Source of the DNA: Bacillus sp. ISL-34
Lineage (GTDB): Bacteria > Bacillota > Bacilli > Bacillales > DSM-1321
Length of the DNA stretch: 64,000 nucleotides
Assembly: GCF_018613325.1 (NCBI RefSeq)
Contig: NZ_JAGGQJ010000007.1
Location: forward strand, 1-64,000
Direction of reading: 5' to 3'
Shown: one piece after another, positions 25,680 to 33,849 of the stretch
Position numbering within the stretch: position 1 is the stretch's first letter
How the letters are laid out: each line of letters opens with the position of its first letter
Translations under genes and position numbers: made by a program
The notes under the pieces: model-generated
The model's input: the letters and a program-made list of their open reading frames with translations, nothing else
Database searches by the model: none
What the model was told of the DNA's origin: nothing

Positions 25680-25995
25680 TCCCCTTCCAAAGGCAAGTTT
25701 AAGCTCACTTTGTGTTTAATAGATATTTTAATTCATAACTTTATAGTAATACAAAGTGAGAGGAACGAAATTCCAATTTTGAAATGGGGCGTTGCTGTTT
25801 TGAGATGCTTATTTATTTGTTGAATGGAAAAGCTATTGCTTACCGTCTACCTCACGAACTAGTTGGATGGTTTGAATCGTCTAGACTTATTTGTAGTTAG
25901 TTATTGTAACTGCCCTTAAAATATCTGGCCAGATAAGTGTAGACAATTCAGTGTTTTCTACAATGACTCTGTTTCAGAGAATCCGTAGAATTAAA
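25680..25995. other. Intergenic region, no gene seen
   Basis: AT-rich sequence between the broken exported-protein gene and the convergent-facing end of the MFS gene. I see no promoter, hairpin or frame that I can defend. Confidence 0.4.
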
Positions 25996-27156
25996 TCAAG
26001 CTTCCTCTGCGGTATCGAGCCTCGTTCCGTATATCCGATAAAGAACCAAAGCGAATACCATTCCTATAAAGGAGATGGAGGAAATGAACAAGTAAAGGGT
26101 CTTCCCGCCATATGCTCCATATATGGCTCCACCTATATAAGAAGCAATGATTCCCGAAACCCCGAAGAATAGCAGCGCCAGTACGGTCTGGCCTGTGGCA
26201 CGCCATTCCACCGGAACAATCCGGTAAAGATATTGGATGGCCGCCGAGTAGAAAATCGGGAAAGTCAATAGCTGCATGACTTGCAAATAAGCTAATAGCT
26301 GTGGATCGGTAATCCACGCAGAGACGAAATAACGGATAAAGAAAAACGCTGCTGCAAACGAAATGATGATGATTTCCTTACCTTTGCGCAGCCACCAAAA
26401 GCTTAGGGCGAATACAACGATTTCACTTCCCGCAGCCAAGAACCAGGTCAAGCCTACAAGCTTGGCACTTCCCCCAAGTTCCCGGATATATACTCCAAGG
26501 AAGGTATCGTTCATCCTTGCTGGAACAGCACAGATAAAGACCAATAACAGAAAGAGAAGCGTCTCTTTATTGCTGAAAAAATGCTTAAGGCTGCTTAAGG
26601 TGACAGGTTTCCCTGAAACGGGAGCATCAGGCATCATCCAACTGACAATGAAGCTGATCAAACCTATGCCTGCAAAAAGGAACGCAAGGCTGTTCGCTCC
26701 GAAATATGACATAACATAGCCGGTGATCAGCGATATGACCGCATAACCCAATGCACCATATGTCCGGATGGAGCCGTAGCTGATCCCGGATTTCTCTGCC
26801 ATCGTAAAATTGAGGCTTTCCGTCAGGGGATCGATCGGCATCAGAAAGAAATATAGCAGCATGGCAAACAGGATGAGCTGAAGATAACTGCTTGAATCAT
26901 AGAGGAAATAACCGATTACGCTCGAGAAAAAGATGAGTAACAGCAGGACTTTTCGTATAGTCCTTGTTTTATCGCTGATCATTCCCCATAAAGGCTGGGT
27001 GATGAGGGTGACAAAACCTCCTGTACCGATGATGAATCCGATTTGGGCTGGACGCAAACCTTGATCAGCCAGATAGACTGGGAGAAACGGAATGAAAATG
27101 GCAAGCAGTCCAAAATATAAAAAGTTAAAACTCTTTAATAATCGTATTGCTTTCAT
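25996..27156 (-). CDS. MFS transporter (MFS_1-like)
   Basis: A 386-aa major facilitator protein with 12 TM segments. The motif GMISDKTRTIRKVLLLLIFF between TM2 and TM3 (about 58-77) is the usual MFS motif A variant. The N-terminal pattern FLYFGLLAIFIPFLPVYLADQGL is like the PPP/nucleoside-symporter-like (MFS_1_like, YwbF-type) group. The substrate is unknown. The ATG follows GAGGTATC on the minus strand. It is monocistronic. Confidence 0.8.
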   Translation of the reverse strand: MKAIRLLKSFNFLYFGLLAIFIPFLPVYLADQGLRPAQIGFIIGTGGFVTLITQPLWGMISDKTRTIRKVLLLLIFFSSVIGYFLYDSSSYLQLILFAMLLYFFLMPIDPLTESLNFTMAEKSGISYGSIRTYGALGYAVISLITGYVMSYFGANSLAFLFAGIGLISFIVSWMMPDAPVSGKPVTLSSLKHFFSNKETLLFLLLVFICAVPARMNDTFLGVYIRELGGSAKLVGLTWFLAAGSEIVVFALSFWWLRKGKEIIIISFAAAFFFIRYFVSAWITDPQLLAYLQVMQLLTFPIFYSAAIQYLYRIVPVEWRATGQTVLALLFFGVSGIIASYIGGAIYGAYGGKTLYLFISSISFIGMVFALVLYRIYGTRLDTAEEA

Positions 27157-27344
27157 AAAAAATATGATACCTCACGTGTTCTATAGAGTGGATTGATTTC
27201 AGACCATGTTATTGTATCATTGATGACAGAATTTGAAAAAATAGTTTTAAAATAGATTTGGTTTCGAGGTTAAATCTCACTTTTAAAAAATGGATGTAAA
27301 TGATAGAATTGACACTTATTGTTAATTTGAGAGGGTGGTAATTC

Positions 27345-27578
27345 ATGGACCAGGACACAAAAGTGATTCAAGAGTTGCAGCAATTGAATCAAAAAGTAGG
27401 TCATCTTGAAGACTTATTAACGCAGCAACAGAATAAAAAGGAAAAAGCAGGACCATTTCGAATCTTCCTGGACGCAGTAGGCTCACTGCTATTTGGATTA
27501 ATTGTTGTAGGACCGGTTATAGTGATTGTCGTTGGTGTTCTGATGGTGGCTGCATCATGGTTAGGGAAGGAGTTTTAA
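27345..27578 (+). CDS. Small membrane protein with coiled-coil start
   Basis: A 77-aa protein. Residues 4-33 form a short coiled coil (VIQELQQLNQKVGHLEDLLTQ). Residues 48-72 form one TM helix (LLFGLIVVGPVIVIVVGVLMV). The ATG follows GAGGGTGGT. No family is recognised. A perfect 22-bp hairpin lies about 135 nt downstream. Confidence 0.6.
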   Translation: MDQDTKVIQELQQLNQKVGHLEDLLTQQQNKKEKAGPFRIFLDAVGSLLFGLIVVGPVIVIVVGVLMVAASWLGKEF

Positions 27579-27712
27579 GCCTAGGCTTTTATGAATATAT
27601 TGATTTGATTAGGCAAACAGGAGTTGTGTTAATTGTGGGGTTTTTTCAGCCGGAATTATTGATGATGGATAGGAAAATGACCTTTAAAGGCCGCGTCATT
27701 CCGGATATATCG

Positions 27713-27766
27713 GTTCTATTTCAATATAGGATATTAGAAGTTGTATATCCTATATTGAAATAGAAC
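27713..27766. repeat. Perfect 22-bp inverted repeat
   Basis: Positions 27713-27734 (GTTCTATTTCAATATAGGATAT) are perfectly mirrored by 27745-27766, with a 10-nt loop TAGAAGTTGT. No T run follows. Just upstream, CCGGAAT (27651-27657) and ATTCCGG (27697-27703) form a second dyad. Could be a terminator-like RNA fold or a remnant of a mobile element. Confidence 0.7.
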
Positions 27767-27909
27767 GGTGTCTTTAGTTGTTATTGGGGAAGCCTTTTCG
27801 TCATTGCTTATACGTTGGCTACTCATTTCGGTGGTCTAGTTCAGATGTTAGCTGCACTTGCGGGAATTAATTTCGGCTAGAGTTGAAGGTGGGCAATTAC
27901 GCACTCTTT

Positions 27910-28287
27910 TTATTTGCTTTGCTCCAAATAAAAGATTTCTTCATTACCATCCCAATTAATTGTTATATGTATCGGCATACTCTCATTAGTAACTGAACAG
28001 CCGCTACATGAAGTTTGAATTTCAACGGTTGGTTCTTTATGGTTTGTCGTTTTCTGCTTAGTTTCACCATCATTAATTGAAATCTCCAAATTCTTGAAAA
28101 ACACTTCGCTATCTAGATCTTTATATTTAAAAGTGAAAGTTCCATTTTCCGAATCTTCGGTTGCGGTTGCAACATACTCTCCCTTCCAATTATTGCTCTC
28201 CCCAGAAAGTTTTATGTATTTATCACCGTTACTACACCCAACCAAAACAGATAATAAAATAATCATAATAATTAACGTCTTTTTCAT
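27910..28287 (-). CDS. Small lipoprotein
   Basis: A 125-aa protein. MKKTLIIMIILLSVLVGCSN is a lipoprotein signal with lipobox LVGC (Cys18). The mature part is beta-rich and has a CSGC pair (TSCSGCSVTNE), which may form a disulfide or bind metal. The start at 28287 follows TTGGAGGACATA. The frame is open four codons further but without support. Function unknown. Confidence 0.75.
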   Translation of the reverse strand: MKKTLIIMIILLSVLVGCSNGDKYIKLSGESNNWKGEYVATATEDSENGTFTFKYKDLDSEVFFKNLEISINDGETKQKTTNHKEPTVEIQTSCSGCSVTNESMPIHITINWDGNEEIFYLEQSK

Positions 28288-28299
28288 TATGTCCTCCAA

Positions 28300-28799
28300 T
28301 CAGATATTAAGTTATACGTTAGATTTGTTTTCTTCATATAAATACTATAACAGGAAATATATGATAAAACAGAGTGACAAATAGGATAGAGTGGGAGGTC
28401 ACGGTTTTGCCTTTCCATCTAATAATAGATGGGGAAGGAGACCATATGATACATTTCTTATTGAACTTAATTCAGAAATGGTAAAGAGATATTTATTACA
28501 GTAGAAACAATCTAATCCTGTCTGCGTTCGCCAAGAAACGGAAAAAGAACCACTCATCCTCCCAAAATAGTAGTGGTTCTTGGTTCTGACCAAGATTAAA
28601 CTGATTAGAAAAGTGATTGCTCACTCTTGCAGTTGTCACCCTCATGTATCGAGCATTGGGGTGTTGTGGTTTTGTGAATATTCAGATAGTGAAAAGGGGG
28701 AGTTACTTAAGCATTATACTGAAACGTTTTGTTAGCCCTGGAAAAGCTCCGTTGCGTAAAAGCCAAACCCGGGTAAGTGTTTCATATATAAATAAATCA
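28300..28799. other. Gene-poor stretch with possible coding scraps
   Basis: Besides the fragment at 28391-28504, AAGAACCACT (28545-28554) and AGTGGTTCTT (28572-28581) form a hairpin without a T run. A second 38-codon frame from about 28609 to 28730 ends at TAG and has coding-like codon use, but no binding site. Both frames may be relics. Confidence 0.35.
28391..28504 (+). pseudogene. Possible gene fragment, 37 codons
   Basis: The frame reads VGGHGFAFPSNNRWGRRPYD and goes on TFLIELNSEMVKRYLLQ to a stop. It looks like the C-terminal end of a larger protein, but no convincing upstream part or binding site exists. No family assigned. Confidence 0.25.
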
Positions 28800-29207
28800 T
28801 CATTTAAATATATATTGCAAAAAAAGGACTGTTACTGCAAGGTTGTATCTTTTCTCAATTGACAGAGAATCATTTTCTTTTATGAATTCTTCGATATCTT
28901 CACAGTCAAGATTAGAGAATAAGGAAATCGTCTCCACTGGTATACCAAGTTCATTGTTCAGTGCTTGAGTTATGGCGGAGACCCTTTCATTTGCATCGGT
29001 TGAAGGCACCCCGATAACTAAAAGGCCGGCCATATCTATTAGGTCCATCATTTCTGTTTGAGTTATCGCGGGTTGAATATTTTCACCATTTGCAAAATCT
29101 AGTATGACTTGCTCAGATATTCTGGTAATTTTACTTAATGATGCTGCGGGCATTTTATAATCATTTAGCAGAGTCCTTAATAACTCTTTAGGTTCATGAC
29201 CAATCAT
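28800..29207 (-). CDS. HTH-containing hypothetical protein
   Basis: A 135-aa protein. Residues 6-45 (ELLRTLLNDYKMPAASLSKI, then TRISEQVILDFANG) read as an XRE-like helix-turn-helix. The rest is acidic and helical and ends with a hydrophobic stretch (YNLAVTVLFLQYIFK). It is small for a classical regulator and no operator is visible. The ribosome binding site is GAGGGTTATTCAAG on the minus strand. Function unknown. Confidence 0.6.
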   Translation of the reverse strand: MIGHEPKELLRTLLNDYKMPAASLSKITRISEQVILDFANGENIQPAITQTEMMDLIDMAGLLVIGVPSTDANERVSAITQALNNELGIPVETISLFSNLDCEDIEEFIKENDSLSIEKRYNLAVTVLFLQYIFK

Positions 29208-29404
29208 CTTGAATAACCCTCTTTCACTTTTAACTCTATTATACTTTTAAGAGTAAGAATCAATAAACCGTGAAACAGCAGTTCTCCAGAGGCCTTACAA
29301 CAAAATGTACGATTCTTCTTTTCTTGGAATAACAAGAAAAATCCTGAAAAATACCCTTATTTTAACTATTGAGACCAGGTAGTTAACAAAGGTGGAAAAA
29401 TAAA

Positions 29405-29430
29405 AACCACACCTAAAAAAGGGTGTGGTT
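29405..29430 (-). terminator. Terminator of the small membrane protein gene
   Basis: AACCACACC (29405-29413) pairs with GGTGTGGTT (29422-29430). On the minus strand it follows the gene at 29454 and is succeeded by a T-rich run. A third copy of the arm, AGGTGTGGTT (29446-29455), overlaps the gene's stop codon and could form an alternative fold. Confidence 0.75.
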
Positions 29431-29453
29431 TCTTCCACTTTTTTTAGGTGTGG

Positions 29454-29678
29454 TTATTTTATTCTTTTTTCTAATAAAGCTTTAAATGTACTTGCTTCTT
29501 CTTCAATATTATTTCTATTTTTTATAGTTTTTTTTAATTGAATTATTCCAACTCCTAACATACAAAGGCCTAAAGGAATAAATAGAACTACAAAAGTTGT
29601 TTGTTTAATCATATTCGCACTAAATAAAATTAAAAGAAAGAATGTTAATACAGTCGTGTAATTAAAAATTCTATTCAT
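29454..29678 (-). CDS. Two-TM small membrane protein, 74 aa
   Basis: Two TM helices (about 8-27 and 31-49) are followed by a charged helix (KKTIKNRNNIEEEASTFKALLEKRIK). The start at 29678 follows AAAAGGTGGT. It diverges from the exported-protein gene at 29768 with only 89 nt between starts, so the two may form one functional locus, for example effector and protective partner. That pairing is a guess from layout. AT-rich codon use matches the neighbour. Confidence 0.6.
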   Translation of the reverse strand: MNRIFNYTTVLTFFLLILFSANMIKQTTFVVLFIPLGLCMLGVGIIQLKKTIKNRNNIEEEASTFKALLEKRIK

Positions 29679-29767
29679 ATTTACCACCTTTTCTAAGGGA
29701 AATATTTACATCATACATCCATTATTATACAATTAAAACAAACACATGAGAAGAGGTATTTTGAGTA

Positions 29768-30718
29768 ATGAAAAATTCCAATCGGATTTTTATGGTATTC
29801 CTGAGTTTAGTATTATTTACAGCGATAGTCTCTATTCATTCAAATGTACAAGCAATAACAGCTGATGGAATTGATGCAGCAAAAGCAGCTGAAGAAATTA
29901 CTGGAACAGAACAATTAGTAAAAGCAGATGATGATGGTTCTATTAATAATGAAATTAATACTATTAAACTACCAGATCAATTTCTTAATGAAATTGTTGT
30001 AAGTAGTGACCCTAAAAATGAACCAGATATTAAAATTGGTATACCAAATGAAATGAAGCTTGGTAATCCAGTAGTAACAAAGGATGGCAGCTATCAATAT
30101 AATGGTGAAGAGAATGTAGACTTAGTAATTCAACCTACTGAAGGTGGAGTAAGAAGTATTGTTAGTATTAATAATGAGAATGCACCTAATAAATATGATT
30201 TTAAACTAGATTTACCAGAAGGTCATAAATTAGTATTCTCTTCCGACTATTATGGAGAAGAATTAGCAATGGAAGATGATATTGAAGAGGTTTTTGTAGT
30301 TGATGAAAATAATATCATTCAAAGTATATTTGGAGAAGCATGGGCTAAAGATGCTAATGGTAATGATGTACCTACTCATTATGAAATTATAGATAATTCT
30401 TTAATACAAGTAGTTGAATTTAACAAAAATACAGCGTTTCCTGTATTAGCAGATCCTGATTGGGTTGCAATTGGGGCTTGTGCTGCGGCTTTAACATGGT
30501 TTGTGGGTTCAAATCTTTTCGTGGCGGCAAAGATTATTAAAGTAAAAAAATATATAAATGCATTAGGTGGTTTCAAAGAAACAGCAAAGCTTATTACAGG
30601 AGCTACAACTTGGGAGGAAAAACTGAGAGTAGGTGGATCTGCTCTTAAATCATTAGCAGCAGAAATAACTGGTGTCGCAGGGCTTTATGCGTGTAATAAA
30701 TTTATAAAGAGAAAGTAA
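29768..30718 (+). CDS. Secreted protein with hydrophobic two-Cys C-terminal domain
   Basis: A 316-aa exported protein. A signal peptide (residues 1-29, ending NVQA) leads to an acidic, Asn-rich middle (30-228). After the hinge FPVLADPDW comes a C-terminal domain (about 232-316). That domain begins with a hydrophobic helix (GACAAALTWFVGSNLFVAAK), then GGFKETAKLI, and holds two Cys (GACAAAL and LYACNKF) that could pair. The layout, a long leader-like part followed by a small amphipathic domain, resembles some Gram-positive secreted toxins, but no family is assigned. The gene is more AT-rich than its neighbours, suggesting transfer. Confidence 0.65.
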   Translation: MKNSNRIFMVFLSLVLFTAIVSIHSNVQAITADGIDAAKAAEEITGTEQLVKADDDGSINNEINTIKLPDQFLNEIVVSSDPKNEPDIKIGIPNEMKLGNPVVTKDGSYQYNGEENVDLVIQPTEGGVRSIVSINNENAPNKYDFKLDLPEGHKLVFSSDYYGEELAMEDDIEEVFVVDENNIIQSIFGEAWAKDANGNDVPTHYEIIDNSLIQVVEFNKNTAFPVLADPDWVAIGACAAALTWFVGSNLFVAAKIIKVKKYINALGGFKETAKLITGATTWEEKLRVGGSALKSLAAEITGVAGLYACNKFIKRK

Positions 30719-30751
30719 CTATTAAATAAGTAATACGAGATCTAACCAAAG

Positions 30752-30790
30752 AATAGACCTCTCTCCTCAAAGGAAGGGAGTCTATTTCTT
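30752..30790 (+). terminator. Probable terminator
   Basis: AATAGAC (about 30752-30758) and GTCTATT (about 30779-30785) pair around a partly complementary middle (CTCTCTCC with GGAAGGGA), followed by TCTTTTTG. Confidence 0.55.
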
Positions 30791-31108
30791 TTTGAATTCT
30801 TTTGCGAATGAGAGGTAGTTGGAATATAGAAAGGTGACTAAATAACCTTCAAAAAAAGGAAAAAAATTATAAAAAAAACACCGATTTAATGATGGTGGAT
30901 TTTAGTTTATTGATTTTTTTTTCGTACTTTTCTTATTTTTTATACCAATTATACCAGAGGTCAACATTGTTAAACTAACGGGTGCATTAGCGCAATAAGA
31001 AAGACGGAAAGTGGCTTTCTTTTAAATAGAATTTTCTAATTCCATATGGCCGGATCACCACGATTTCCCATGATTTGTTTCTTTAAAAATATTATCCTAA
31101 GAAAGTTA
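30791..31108. other. AT-rich intergenic region
   Basis: No gene seen. CACC (near 30880) and GGTG (near 30894) could form a weak hairpin. The T-box promoter begins at 31109. Confidence 0.4.
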
Positions 31109-31137
31109 TTGACAAATTTACCTTGAGTCCGTATAGT
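31109..31137 (+). promoter_or_regulatory. Promoter of the T-box leader
   Basis: TTGACA (31109-31114), exactly 17 nt, TATAGT (31132-31137). This near-consensus SigA promoter drives the T-box transcript. Confidence 0.85.
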
Positions 31138-31179
31138 ATTGGATATTATTAAAAATATTCAGATATAATTTTTGAAACG

Positions 31180-31447
31180 CAATGAACAGGAGTAGTAAAA
31201 GCTCATTATTCGGTGAAGAGAGCTGCGGGTTGGTGCAACGCAGTCCAATGATACTTTGAACTTGCCTGGGAGTGGTAAAGCGAAAGATAGGAATGATTCC
31301 ATTCTTTTGTTTTAACGATTAACCTTCGTTACAAGGTTTTTAAAGCAGGGTTCATTAAAGAGCCAATAAGAGTGGTACCGCGGTAAGCTTAAGGCATATC
31401 GTCTCTTTCTTCATTTGATTATGAAGGAAGAGACGATATGCTTTTTT
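31180..31447 (+). promoter_or_regulatory. T-box riboswitch, probably leucine-specific
   Basis: The T-box sequence AAGAGTGGTACCGCGG (31368-31383) is canonical, and it is followed by a 21-bp terminator stem (31394-31414 with 31421-31441) and a T run. Stem I starts near CAGGAGTAGTAAAAG and its 3' side reads CTTTGAACTTGCCTGGG. Pairing CAGG with CCTG and AAAG with CTTT leaves GAACTTG as the specifier loop, giving CTT (Leu). The shifted reading TTG is also Leu. Uncharged tRNA would favour the antiterminator and permease expression. The specifier call is inference from hand folding. Confidence 0.85.
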
Positions 31448-31467
31448 GATTTTTGGGAGGTAAGGAT

Positions 31468-32817
31468 ATGGAAACGGACAAACGGAATTTACAGAGGACA
31501 ATGACTTCAAGGCATATTACGATGATGGCATTAGGCGGTGCAATCGGGGCAGGTTTATTTAAAGGAAGCAGTTCAGCCATTGATATGGCAGGCCCTTCCG
31601 TAATCATTGCGTACTTGATAGGAGGAATCATCCTATTATTCATCATGCAAGGTTTAGCTGAAATGGCGGTCCGCAATAGCGGTGCACGAACATTCAGGGA
31701 TTTGGTCCAATCGATCTTAGGAAAGTATCCTGCCTATTTCCTGGATTGGATCTATTGGAAAATGTGGGTATTGAATATCGCGGCCGAATCAGTGGTTGCA
31801 GCGATTTTCATTCAATATTGGCTGCCTGGATATCCAATCTGGATACTGGCATTAGCTGTTTCGGTTTTAGTTACTGCGGTTAACTTGCTGTCGGTAAAGG
31901 TTTTTGCTGAAACGGAGTACTGGCTTGCTTTAATTAAGATTACGGTCATCATTGTGTTCATCATGGCTGGATTATTGTTGCTGCTCGTTACTTTTGGTGA
32001 TCATACCGCGGTCGGTTTTTCTAACTTGACCGAACATGGCGGTTTCTTTCCGAATGGATCGACAGGTTTGATCACGGCGATGCTGGTGGTAATCTATTCA
32101 TATGGCGGTACGGAAATCATCGGGGTCACATTAGCTGAAACGAAAAATCCTGAAAAAGTGGTTCCAAAGGCCGTTCGCAGTACATTGGTCAGGATCATTT
32201 CTTTCTATATCATTCCTTTTTTCATCATCGTTAGCTTAATTCCTTGGAACGAAGTAAACGGGGTGAAGGAAAGCCCGTTTGTAATGGTCTTTCAAATGAT
32301 CGGGATTCCAGGTGCCGACCATATCATGAATGCCGTTGTTCTATTAGCGATCATATCATCGATGAACTCCGGGTTGTATGGTTCATCCCGCGTTCTGTAT
32401 ACACAAGCCGTGGATGGTCGCGTTCCGAAAATCTTTTCCCGTTTATCCAAGAAGAAAGTACCTGTTCCCGCAATATTGATGTGTACTTCCGCTTTATATG
32501 GCGGTGTATTGATTTCCTTATTTGCTGGAAGCAAGACCTTCGATTTCCTAATGGGTTCGCTGGGATATACCGTGTTATTCATCTGGTTGATCATTGCTTT
32601 CGCCCATTTGAAATCACGTAAACAACAGTCCGGAAAAACAAGTGCCTATTCGGTAAAATGGTTCCCTTATACGACTTGGGCTGCGATCATCGCTTTAATA
32701 ACGATTCTGATCGGAATCATTTTCACGACTTCCATAATCGTTACGGTCATTACACTTTGCATCTACATCTTCATTTCCTTAACGTTTGTATGGAAAAAAC
32801 GCCATAACCAAATCTAG
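31468..32817 (+). CDS. Amino acid permease under T-box control
   Basis: A 449-aa APC-family importer with 12 TM segments. The signature MTSRHITMMALGGAIGAGLF (about 12-31) and the ETKNPEKVVPKAVRSTLVRI loop (about 229-248) match the AAT/LysP/YvbW-like group. Its T-box leader points to leucine or another aliphatic amino acid. B. subtilis YvbW, a leucine T-box-regulated permease, is a plausible relative. The start at 31468 is set by GGGAGGTAAGGAT. A five-codon longer frame overlaps that site. Confidence 0.85.
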   Translation: METDKRNLQRTMTSRHITMMALGGAIGAGLFKGSSSAIDMAGPSVIIAYLIGGIILLFIMQGLAEMAVRNSGARTFRDLVQSILGKYPAYFLDWIYWKMWVLNIAAESVVAAIFIQYWLPGYPIWILALAVSVLVTAVNLLSVKVFAETEYWLALIKITVIIVFIMAGLLLLLVTFGDHTAVGFSNLTEHGGFFPNGSTGLITAMLVVIYSYGGTEIIGVTLAETKNPEKVVPKAVRSTLVRIISFYIIPFFIIVSLIPWNEVNGVKESPFVMVFQMIGIPGADHIMNAVVLLAIISSMNSGLYGSSRVLYTQAVDGRVPKIFSRLSKKKVPVPAILMCTSALYGGVLISLFAGSKTFDFLMGSLGYTVLFIWLIIAFAHLKSRKQQSGKTSAYSVKWFPYTTWAAIIALITILIGIIFTTSIIVTVITLCIYIFISLTFVWKKRHNQI

Positions 32818-32866
32818 AGAAAGCGGCGATAATACTTTTGCCTTCTCACATATAAGTTTCCGTTTC

Positions 32867-32896
32867 AAGCCGTGGTATGTTTGCCACGGCTTTCTT
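32867..32896 (+). terminator. Terminator of the permease gene
   Basis: AAGCCGTGG (32867-32875) pairs with CCACGGCTT (32884-32892), followed by TCTT. Confidence 0.8.
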
Positions 32897-33047
32897 CATG
32901 TATTCTTGGCCTCATGAAAAGTAAGAGATAACCATTTTACTAGTTCATGGGAATCATTAACTTTAGCAATTAAAGAGTTAATCTAGTGAAAAATGTTGTA
33001 TAATAATCTTTGGAAAAAACCAATATATTGAAAAGTCGGAGCGAGCT

Positions 33048-33704
33048 ATGAAAAACAATTCCTTACTATCCTTTCACCCGTTATATTATTTAATACTTTT
33101 GGTGATTACTAGTTCCATCTATTCAATCATCAATCAATCTTCAGGTCATGCTGTCGATGTTACGACTGTAATAGATGGGGAGATTCCCTTTATTAAAGAA
33201 TTTGTTGTTCCTTATTTACTTTGGTATCCGTATATTTATGGATTGCTGATTTACTACTGTTTCGTTGACCGAAAGCAGTATTTCATAGGATTAGGCTGCT
33301 TGATATCGGGGAAACTTTTCTGTTTTCTTGTATATTGCCTTTGGCAAACGACAGTTCCGCGTCCAGAAGTGGTGGGCAATGATATCTTTGCCCAGTTAAT
33401 GCGATTCGTCTATAGTCATGATCAACCTGTCAACTGTCTTCCCAGCATACATGTACTGACTACATTCATCATGATGATCGTCGCCCATAAGCGGAAAGAA
33501 CAGCACAAATGGGAGTATGCCAGTGTCACTGCCTTCGGAACACTGATCATCCTCTCCACGCTATTTACGAAACAGCATGCTGTATTGGATGTACTCGCAG
33601 GAATACTCCTTGCATGTGGCGTATATGCAGCTGTCCAGTATATGTTCCAAGCGCTATCGGCTTTTCAGGCCAATCATTACGCAGCGAGGCAAATTAAAAA
33701 GTGA
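33048..33704 (+). CDS. PAP2-family membrane phosphatase
   Basis: A 218-aa integral membrane protein with about six TM segments. PAP2 motifs are visible: CLPSIHV (about 128-134) for C2 and KQHAVLDVLAGI (about 175-186) for C3. The first motif is reduced to WQTTVPRP (about 99-106). This is the PAP2/inositol-phosphotransferase-like arrangement. Substrates are likely lipid phosphates or diphosphates at the outer membrane face. The ATG follows GGAGCGAGCT. It is monocistronic with a strong terminator. Confidence 0.8.
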   Translation: MKNNSLLSFHPLYYLILLVITSSIYSIINQSSGHAVDVTTVIDGEIPFIKEFVVPYLLWYPYIYGLLIYYCFVDRKQYFIGLGCLISGKLFCFLVYCLWQTTVPRPEVVGNDIFAQLMRFVYSHDQPVNCLPSIHVLTTFIMMIVAHKRKEQHKWEYASVTAFGTLIILSTLFTKQHAVLDVLAGILLACGVYAAVQYMFQALSAFQANHYAARQIKK

Positions 33705-33712
33705 CCATATGA

Positions 33713-33772
33713 AAAAAGCCACCGTAAGAATATTCGCTCCCATGAGCTGATATGTTACAGTGGCTTTTTTTG
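33713..33772 (+). terminator. Terminator of the PAP2 gene
   Basis: AAAAAAGCCACCGTAA and TTACAGTGGCTTTTTT pair (one mismatch) around a longer loop and end in a T run near 33764-33772. Confidence 0.8.
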
Positions 33773-33849
33773 TTTCAATCGAAAATTGGATATTTATGTT
33801 AAATTATATATGGTATTATGTTTTTAACCTAATGGAGGGGAGAAAAAGA

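Noticed and set aside
27557..27763. A 68-codon plus-strand frame after the coiled-coil protein gene
   Set aside because: It overlaps the preceding gene and runs through the 22-bp hairpin. No start signal is seen.
28617..28862. An 81-codon plus-strand frame
   Set aside because: It overlaps the end of the HTH-protein gene on the other strand, has no binding site, and its composition is unlike a protein.
28800..29207. Phage repressor as a sign of a prophage
   Set aside because: The protein has a weak XRE-like motif, but no phage structural, integrase or attachment sequences lie nearby.
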